Shown here piece by piece: positions 56,841 through 64,000 of a DNA stretch of 64,000 bases. This stretch comes from Monoplex corrugatus (taxonomy: Eukaryota; Mollusca; Gastropoda; Littorinimorpha; Ranellidae). Under the pieces are notes generated by a model. It did not search any database, had not been told where the DNA came from, and was given only the letters and a program-made list of their open reading frames with translations. Position 1 is the stretch's first letter. The number at the start of each line of letters is the position of its first letter. The DNA is taken from contig JAPXFY010000031.1 of the NCBI GenBank assembly GCA_030674185.1, forward strand, positions 34,673,551-34,737,550, written 5' to 3'. The position numbers and the translations under genes were made by a program.

Positions 56841-57715
56841 CTTCTTAAAATCAGGGGAGGGGGGGGGGTGAAAGGCAGGCAGGGGCCTGGATGAGGGAGA
56901 CGGGGGATGTCTTTTATTGATCTATCACAGGTATGTGTCTGCTTCAGTGTTTGGTTGAAAGATACCTGAAAAGTTTTCATAGCTGTTGCTCTTCCCGTAA
57001 AAAACAGAGAGAGTTCCTTCGTGACATGTTCTTGAATATTGATGTACATAATAAAAACCATCATTGATTAGAATATTGTCTTACATGTTTTGTAAGTTAC
57101 AGGTTGTTTTCATGCGAACAGTGCTTGTCTAAAATGTGCAGATTGATATCATTTCTGTTACCACATTGTTTGTTGATGCTTGATTATCATTCAGTAAAGG
57201 GATGTGGTTTGTGAAACAGGTTCATAGGGGAAATGTTGACATGTGCTTAAATCTTAACGTTCATTTTTAAACTTCCAACGTATAAAATATCATGTATATT
57301 CTATGTACTGTGTAGAGTTCATGTTTCAACATTGTCTTTTCATCATATGTGTAAAATTTATTGTTGTTGTCATTTTTCGTGGCCACATTGTGTGTTAGGT
57401 GTCTGTGTGTTGCGAAACAAAAGATTAACAAACAAAAGTTTTAGAAAAACGTTTTCGTAGCTGTCTGTGAAAATGTTCTTTTGGTCAGCTTTTGTTTACA
57501 AACGGGTCTGTATAGACAGTTGAGAATATCTACACTGAATTTTGAACAACTTTTTCTTTTTAATTTTTGAAGGAGGGGGATAAACATGCAAAATTATTAG
57601 CTGTTTCCATATTGTTTCCTAATTCGTTTTTCCGTTTCATAAAAACAAGAAGTCAGCACATCAAATAGAAACCAGAACAGGAAACTGTACCAAACAGGAC
57701 TGATCTCTCTTCAAA
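56841..57715. other. Unrecognised intergenic sequence
   Basis: A G-run at 56855-56868; otherwise no gene or repeat recognised. Confidence 0.5.
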
Positions 57716-57945
57716 TGTCCAACAACTCCAAATGTCAACAACTACAAATGTCCAACAACTCCAAATGTCCAACAACTACAAATGTCCAACAACTCCAAAT
57801 GTCCAACAACTCCAAATGTCCAACAACTCCAAATGTCCAACAACTCCAAATGTCCAACAACTTCAAAAGTCCAATAACTCCAAATGTCCCATAATTCCAA
57901 ATTCCAACAACTCCAAATGTCAAATAAATCCGAATGTCCATCTTT
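57716..57945. repeat. 17-bp minisatellite, about 13 copies
   Basis: The unit is TGTCCAACAACTCCAAA, with TACAAA and shorter variants. Confidence 0.95.
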
Positions 57946-59160
57946 GCGTGGACCTGCTTTGGTATGTTAACGTTACTGAGGTATTTATGATTATTGTCTT
58001 AAATGAAATCTTTTCCAAATTCCGGTCACCACCTATAACAAGATTTTCTAATCCGATTTCAACTGTTCTTTCTTTTAGTACAACATTGCGGTAATAAACG
58101 TCATGATTACGACCATACGCACTAATAAACAGAAAGTTGTTAAACATCTGGTTAAATTATGCAAATATGTTACTTCCGTGTAGTCATTATATTTCTTATT
58201 TACCTGAAGTTCAAATTTATTACTGAAAGGGTGACAATCCCTCTAAAATTTGAGGTTCATGAAACAAAATGGCACGTAAATCCTCATTCAGTTATAACAT
58301 AGTTTTTAACTTACGATTAAAAGACACTGAAATTGTATCTGATTTTTATGTTGCTGTTCATTAGTTATTTCTGTCATTCGTCTCAGTTCCTGGTGGCCCA
58401 GTGATGGCACAGAGTAGTTTAACATATCGTATTTAACATGCTTATTTGTCCATAAAATGAGGATCCCTTCACTGAACATTCACTTTTACACATAATCAAG
58501 TAAATAATTTGAAACAATCTCTATGCTGCCTGCCGTGACTGAACATTTGCATAGACACATATTCGAGCAAACAATTTCAACAACAAAAATGTCTGTGGCG
58601 CGTAACGTCACTGAACATTGATGTAAAATCATAATCAAGCAGATGAGTTTGAACAATATTTTTGCCACCCGCATAATGAACATTGTATTTCTATAATTTG
58701 TTGTCAACACAGCAGTAGGGGCTGACATGTATTTGCTTTATGCGCGTTTTTGTGAAGTTCTTATGGCTCTTGTGAGATAAGGTGATGTACAAGTAGCCAT
58801 AATTGTTATCATTATGATAAAATTTATGGAAAATACTGATTGATTTGGAGGATTTTTAAGGCAGGCATTCACTCGATTTCATGACAAAGTTTGTCAAATC
58901 TTATACATTCATCTGTATGATTAGATCGCTCGACATTATCCGCTTTACAAAGAACTGAAACAGAGGCAAAATAATGGCGTCGCCATACATCTGTGACGCT
59001 GAGGATGAATTTTCCATTATATTACAATTAAAAATCTTCGCTCGTGTTCTCTCCATTTTTCACAACATTTGCTTCTTTGTAAAATGTCTTCTTCTTGTCA
59101 TGGTCCTTTTATCATTCTGCATGAAATGTGCACTGCCATGCCTGTTTGTGGTGAAATATG
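57946..59160. other. Unrecognised intergenic sequence
   Basis: A/T-rich. 58490-58700 has loose repeats of CACTGAACATT with ATAATCAAG, but no clear array. No gene recognised. Confidence 0.5.
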
Positions 59161-59758
59161 TGACTTCCCACCAGGAAATCAGTCTTAACTGGCATTTTGG
59201 GCATTTTGAGATATACATATCACTGGAAAGTGTACATTCTGCTGATTATTTGGGTACTTGAATAAAGCTTGTACTAAAAAAAAATGTAGAAGTTATGTAT
59301 GTTTAAAGTCATTAAGTTGTATGACGGTCATTTTGAGAAAATGGCCACTAAAGTTTTTGTGTGCTGTCCTACACATTTTCCTTAAACTTCTTTATTTGGT
59401 GGCTTTGACCCAGTTTGTTTCTAATTTTCGCTGTCATTATCTGAAAGGTGCACCAAAGAGCTTTCCATCAGTATATTACATGTGCGGGTACTGTACAGGC
59501 TACGGTTCATAATTTGAGACAAAAATAGGTAATTTTGGCGGGAAATTCCGTTCTTTCTGCTGCGATCAGTACATTAAAATACCGATATAAATTGATTAAT
59601 AATATTAAAAAAAAAATTCTGTGGGGGATAGATTATAGTCTACAGAAATCAATTTTGAGAAAAAGTCAAAACACCCCAGATAGACTCTCAGTCACCTTTC
59701 AACTCCTAGTGCTGTTCGACTGACTGCGAGTTAAGACTGATTTCGTGGTGGGAGGTCA
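59161..59758. mobile_element. 598-bp non-autonomous TIR element, copy 2 (inverted)
   Basis: The same family as 29868-30419 in the opposite orientation: its right arm reads GTTAAGACTGATTTCGTGGT plus GGGAGGTCA. The left TIR is slightly diverged (TGACTTCCCACCAGG). AAATATG and CATATTT just outside extend the palindrome. Contains a 46-bp addition relative to copy 1. Confidence 0.85.
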
Positions 59759-60129
59759 CATATTTATTCTTTTTTACTATCTCTTTATTTACGTATACGG
59801 GGCGGACTTTGGACGTAGGATGAAATTACAATCCGGTATTTTTTTTTAAGCTTTATTTCTTATCCTCTTGTCACGGCAGTTTTTGTTTTGTTTCCTTTTC
59901 TTATTCGGGGGCAGGGGTGTTTCGTGGGGCTACAGCGTGTCACCTGCGCAGTTATGCGTTACCTGGGCCTGTGTGTGTATTTGTGCGTGATTGTTTGTGC
60001 TTTGGTTGAATGTAAACCCGAAATTTGAGATTCTCAATTTCAAGTTGGCACACCGACGACGATTGTACTACATACACCCATCGTCAGCACAGAAGAGTGG
60101 AACAGTACATATGTGTGGCTATTGCCCGT
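59759..60129. other. Unrecognised intergenic sequence
   Basis: No gene or repeat recognised. Confidence 0.5.
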
Positions 60130-60410
60130 GAGGTAGACGTGGAGTGGTAGTCGAGTGGATAAACGTCAGACTTTTGATTGGAACGTTCTGGGTTCAACAC
60201 CTCTGCCTGGGGATAAATGGTGGAGTATTCACCAATCTCCCGGGTCAACATGTGTACAAACCTGCCATTGTCTAAACCCCGTTCGTGTGTATACACAAGC
60301 AGAATGTCTACGCCTGTTAAAGATCCTGTCAGTTATGTCAGTGGCTGGCATATGGAAACATGAAAACACCCAACATGCACGTTCACCAAAGTGAAATGTA
60401 ATCAGCTCAC
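60130..60410 (+). mobile_element. tRNA-derived SINE, most complete copy
   Basis: GTGGTAGTCGAGTGGATAA (A box region) and GGGTTCAACACC (B box) have tRNA-like spacing. The body has TCTCCCGGGTCAACATGTGT, AAACCCCGTTCGTGTGTATA, AAGATCCTGTCAGTTATG and GGAAACATGAAAACACC. Partial copies are at 2690-2770, 37330-37535 and 40240-40400. Confidence 0.75.
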
Positions 60411-60487
60411 CTAATAACTTGAGTTCTCAGGGCTCCACTAGTAAGTCTATTATGTGTAAAGGTGCAGTGGACTCAAATGAGTTTGGA

Positions 60488-60616
60488 GGACAACAATAAT
60501 AATAATATTATTATTATGTATTATGATTATTATCATTATAATATTATTATCATTATTACAACTAGTAGTAGTAGTTTTCATAATAATAATAATTGTAATA
60601 ATAACAATAATAATAA
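60488..60616. repeat. (AAT)n/(ATT)n tract
   Basis: Imperfect AAT and ATT repeats around CTAGTAGTAGTAG. Confidence 0.88.
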
Positions 60617-60897
60617 GAAGAAAGATCGAAGGTGAAAGAAAGAGAGGAGGAAGAAAGAAAGAAGGCAGAAGAAAGAAGGGAGAAAAAAAAAGAAGAAAAG
60701 AAGAAGGAAAGAAAGAAACAAGGAACAAAGAAAAAAGGAGCAAAGCAAAAAGGAAGGAAGAAAAAAGATAGAGCAAAAAGGAGGAGGGAGGAGAAGAGAG
60801 GAGGAGGGGAGAAGGAGGAAAAGAAAGAGAAGGAGGAGGAGAAGGAAGGAGGAGGAGGAAAAGAAGGACCAGGAGAAGAAGAAGGAGGAGAAGTAGG
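60617..60897. repeat. 281-bp polypurine tract
   Basis: Almost uninterrupted A/G on the plus strand (GAAGAAAGGAGGAGG mixtures) with only a handful of pyrimidines. Lys/Glu-rich frames here are composition artefacts. Confidence 0.9.
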
Positions 60898-61049
60898 ACA
60901 CACTCACACACAAACACACACAAACACACACAAATACATACGCACGTGGAGACTAGTACACATATTCTTAAGTCTGAACGTAACAAAAAAAGAAAAAAAA
61001 AACACAAAAAAACGAAAGCCGCATGTATCAGCAAAAACGTTTTACCTGG

Positions 61050-61314
61050 TAAGGGTTAGGGTTAGGGTTAGGTTAGGGTTAGGGTGAGGGTGAGGGTGAG
61101 GGTTAGGAGTAGGGTGAGGGTTAGGAGTAGGGTGAGGGTTAGGAGTAGGGTTAGGGTTAGGGTTAGGGTGAGGTGAGGGTGAGGGTTAGGGTGAGGGTAA
61201 GGAGTAGGGTGAGGGTTAGGAGTAGGGTTAGGGGTAGGGGTAGGGGTAGGGATGGGGGTAGGGGTGGGGTAGGATTATGTTAGGGTAAGGGTGAGGGTTA
61301 GGGTTAGGGTTAGG
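61050..61314. repeat. Interstitial telomere-like repeat (TTAGGG variants)
   Basis: TTAGGG units mixed with GTGAGGG, AGTAGGG and GTAGGGG. Pure TTAGGG runs occur at 61055-61085, 61157-61170 and 61296-61313. G-rich strand on plus. Unique sequence and LINE sequence follow, so it is not a chromosome end. Confidence 0.93.
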
Positions 61315-61362
61315 CTCGGCGCAAACAACAGCAACTTACGCATGCGCATGGCAGTTAGCGCC

Positions 61363-61390
61363 AACCCCCCCCCTCCCCCCCCCCCCCCAC
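61363..61390. repeat. Poly-C run
   Basis: C8 and longer runs with one T. Likely assembly-sensitive. Confidence 0.85.
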
Positions 61391-61599
61391 GAACATGACC
61401 AAACTCCACAGAGCGTTCCACTGAGTTTCCAGTATCGCGGCCGCCTGTGAGCATCAGACTTTGGCCTGAGATCACACATGAGTGTGGCGTATCGAGGAAC
61501 GCACCTTCAGATATGGAGGTCAGCTGCGAATATAGAAATAAGCAGCCAGGTGCCATTTCACGTTGCCTTGCGGTCTCATTGAATTGAGAAAGGCTGGAG

Positions 61600-62297
61600 A
61601 AGTAAACCTCACACAAATCAGGAGGGAGAGATCCGTAGACGGTAATAGGTCAACTTGGCCAATATCCGGCATCCCTTGCTACTCCATGGATACTGCGAAC
61701 ATATTGACCTGTCTTTCCTTCACGGATTGTTCATGTGAGTGGAGAGGAAGTGAGTGTTGTTTTGGGCAAGGCACTTGCTTCTAAAACGGAAGCCCAGGCT
61801 CAGCGGAAACGGCGATCTCACGGAAGCGAGACATAAGGCGGAGAGGACACTTCGTCGGTCACTGTGAAAGTGGACGAAAAATGAAACACAGGTTGTGACA
61901 GTTACCGGTCATAAGCTTCCCCAAATTAGCGTATACCGGGAACGCCAGGGGTCACAATCGATAGTGTGATGGTTATTCAGTCACACCGGTTGGTTACGCC
62001 CGCTTAATCATGGCAGCCCCAGGAAAATAGGTACCAACCCGCCAGGTCAGGATTGCTTCAGTTAGGGTCATGGAGCTATAACCAAAAGTTGAAAGTCTTG
62101 ACGTTAAACTTGGCCTTAATTAAGAAAAAGAAAAACGAGAAGTCACTGCCTTTACGAATTGGAACTTGGAACGTCCGGACAATGCAGGCAGGTCTTGATA
62201 ATATGGACCTGTCACACGGCCATAATTATTCGGAAAACGGCTGTCATTCATAAGGAGCAATCACGTCTGAATCTTGACATAGTTGCCCTGAAGGAGA

Positions 62298-62303
<6 letters not shown>
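61600..62303 (+). mobile_element. LINE 5' leader and endonuclease start
   Basis: 62150-62300 reads LRIGTWNVRTMQAGLDN, then after a frameshift RKTAVIHKEQSRLNLDIVAL plus KETR, an APE-endonuclease N-terminus. The preceding 500 bp is non-coding leader. It is cut by the TG tract at the ETR codons. Confidence 0.72.
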
Positions 62304-62381
<78 letters not shown>

Positions 62382-62493
62382 TGAGAGAGAGAGAGAGAGA
62401 GTGTGTGTGTGTGTGAGAGAGAGAAAGTGTGTGTGTGGCGAGCGAGAGAGAGGAGAGTGTATGTGTGCGTGAGAGAGAGAGAGAGAAGGAGAA

Positions 62494-62524
<31 letters not shown>

Positions 62525-62560
62525 TGTGTGTGGTGTGTGTGTGTGTGTGTGTGAGTGTGT

Positions 62561-62602
<42 letters not shown>

Positions 62603-62625
62603 GTGTGCGTGCGTGTGTGTGCGTT
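62303..62625. repeat. (TG)n/(GA)n compound microsatellite
   Basis: TG repeats to about 62380, GA and TG blocks alternating to 62525, TG again to 62622. Confidence 0.95.
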
Positions 62626-62639
62626 TGAGGAAGAAAGAA

Positions 62640-63434
62640 ACAAAGAGAGAGAAAAAAAAAAGAGGAAATTTCTAGCACAGAATTTCCCGATGGTAGGGAT
62701 AGGGATACTATTTATACTGAAAGAGCCACTGGCATCCCCACAGGGAAAAGAGAGATGATGATAATAGGGATCATAAGATGCTGCAGAGTTCTATTTCGGA
62801 CTGAAACTGCGTGACAGAGCCGTAGCTGTGCTGTACGCTGACTTTCATCGTGATTATTTATTCTGGTGACGATCAGGCTCGAAAGATACAGGTACCTGTG
62901 GCGATGATCAGAGAAATTTGAGATAGATGAAAATCGAGAGTGTGTATCTAAGACGTTTGAGCATTACTCTCGATGACGCATCCTTAAGGTAGATGAGAAT
63001 CGACTGTGTGTATCCAAGTCTTGCCAATGAGGCCATAGCATTGTCAGCTCTGGGTAAAATCAGAAAAAAAAATTCCTGCAATAATTTTTTTTGGACTGAC
63101 AAGGCTTCAAACCCACGTTCTCACAGCCAGTGGTCCGTTGCTGCAATAAACAAATAGCCACGCATACTGGTCTGTGCTAACGTTTGAAGCAGACTGTCGT
63201 TTTTTTCACAAAAAAGGATAGAATATCAGTATGGCTCGACCATCTTTCACCACCACCACTTTTCAACTCCCTCTCCCTCTCTCTTTCCCCTCCCCCTCCC
63301 CTCCCTTTCCGATAACAATTGACAGCGTTTCGTTGTTCAGGAAGGGGGGGAAATCGAAACTTACCTTGAATGATTATTATTGTTATTATCGCTATGCATT
63401 GCAAGTATGGATCTCTGAGAGATTGCATAGAAAA
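62640..63434. other. Unrecognised intergenic sequence
   Basis: Two imperfect copies of a ~60-bp segment (GTAGATGAAAATCGA/GTAGATGAGAATCGACTGTG) at 62925-63015. No gene recognised. Confidence 0.5.
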
Positions 63435-63990
63435 CACAGCCAGCTGAGACGTGAGCTCCTGAGTCCATGATGAGATCCTGGGTCCATAGCTCTGACATAA
63501 CCAGCTGAGACGTGAGATCCTGAGTCCACGATGAGATCCTGGGTCCATAGCTCTGACATAACCAGCTGAGACGTGAGATCCTGAGTCCACGATGAGATCC
63601 TGGGTCCATAGCTCTGACATAACCAGCTGAGACGTGAGATCCTGAGTCCACGATGAGATCCTGGGTCCATAGCTCTGACACAGCCAGCTGAGACGTGAGA
63701 TCCTGAGTCCACGATGAGATCCTGGGTCCATAGCTCTGACACAGCCAGCTGAGACGTGAGATCCTGAGTCCACGATGAGATCCTGGGTCCATAGCTCTGA
63801 CATAACAGCTGAGACGTGAGATCCTGAGTCCACGATGAGATCCTGGGTCCATAGCTCTGACATAACCAGCTGAGACGTGAGATCCTGAGTCCATGATGAG
63901 ATCCTGGGTCCATAGCTCTGACATAACCAGCTGAGACGTGAGATCCGAGAACACGTCTCAAACATGGCCAGCTGAGACAGCAGGCCCTGA
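63435..63990. repeat. 61-bp minisatellite, right edge
   Basis: About 9 copies of a unit with AGCTGAGACGTGAGATCCTG, AGTCCACGATGAGATCCTGG and GTCCATAGCTCTGACATAAC. The repeats GAGATCCTG(A/G)GTCCA occur twice within each unit, so the unit itself came from a smaller duplication. Minus frames stay open for up to 262 codons. It may continue past the window. Confidence 0.95.
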
Positions 63991-64000
63991 ATTCATGACT

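Noticed and set aside
55128..56894. 588-, 489- and 437-codon plus-strand frames rich in Phe, Leu and Ser that look like multi-pass membrane proteins
   Set aside because: They are the 41-bp array read in three frames; there is no independent coding signal.
60632..61087. Lys/Glu-rich 151-codon frame resembling a charged coiled coil
   Set aside because: It is a polypurine tract; the opposite strand gives equally long Ser/Phe/Leu frames.
61050..61314. True telomere
   Set aside because: Non-telomeric sequence continues for nearly 3 kb on the right, and units are mixed variants, so it is interstitial.

Overview
The window looks like animal nuclear DNA, most likely from a marine mollusc and probably a gastropod. 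The evidence is one split gene with GT-AG introns, very long simple-sequence and minisatellite arrays, several non-LTR retrotransposon families, a Tc1-type transposon, tRNA-like SINEs and a TTAGGG-type interstitial repeat. Nothing bacterial or organellar was seen. The species assignment is inference.

The one recognisable host gene is a CYP2-clan cytochrome P450 on the minus strand. It begins at an ATG at 41181 and runs leftward through seven exons (41047-41181, 30538-30670, 17693-17788, 11875-12100, 10198-10324, 7062-7221, 1854-1990) to the left edge. The visible exons encode about 338 residues: membrane anchor, proline hinge, C-helix WxxxR and I-helix AGTETT. The K-helix, PERF region and heme-cysteine exons must lie beyond position 1. 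All junctions keep phase, but the exon 2/3 junction does so only with a weak donor 4 nt downstream of a better-looking one.

Introns, left to right: a 62-bp array (1-820), a 3.2-kb 23-bp minisatellite (3783-7019), LINE pieces (7745-9545) including a perfect 103-bp inverted duplication, a 30-bp array (10535-11262), a tandem duplication that starts in exon 4 and has since received a LINE (12286-13722) and a 1.0-kb TIR element (14214-15213), a 718-bp foldback element (17834-18551), two copies of an EN/RT LINE family (19290-21425 minus; 24480-28213 plus), two related TGTTG/GTGTGG satellites (21425-22275, 28213-29760), and a 552-bp TIR element (29868-30419). Between exons 1 and 2 lie another LINE (31580-34760), a CR1-like fragment (35033-35768), a 72-bp array (35768-37212), a Tx1/L1-like 3' end and a 50-bp array (38757-40235).

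Upstream of the P450 (41.2-64 kb) there is no host gene that I can support. It holds a LINE mosaic with Tx1-like, EN-start and RNase H-bearing pieces (41490-44940), a 48-bp array, more LINE fragments, SINEs, a 1.6-kb interspersed repeat (second copy of 22277-23890) split by a Tc1 element (52849-54481) whose transposase is broken, a 41-bp array (55312-56840), a second TIR element (59161-59758), an interstitial telomere-like tract (61050-61314), a LINE 5' end and a 61-bp array at the right edge.

No new gene system was found. The interest lies in genome architecture: nested insertions that can be ordered in time, repeat arrays within about 45 bp of splice sites, UG-repeat tracts just downstream of three P450 donors, and arrays that keep long reading frames open by arithmetic alone. 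All coordinates come from reading the sequence by eye. LINE clade names are by motif resemblance only.
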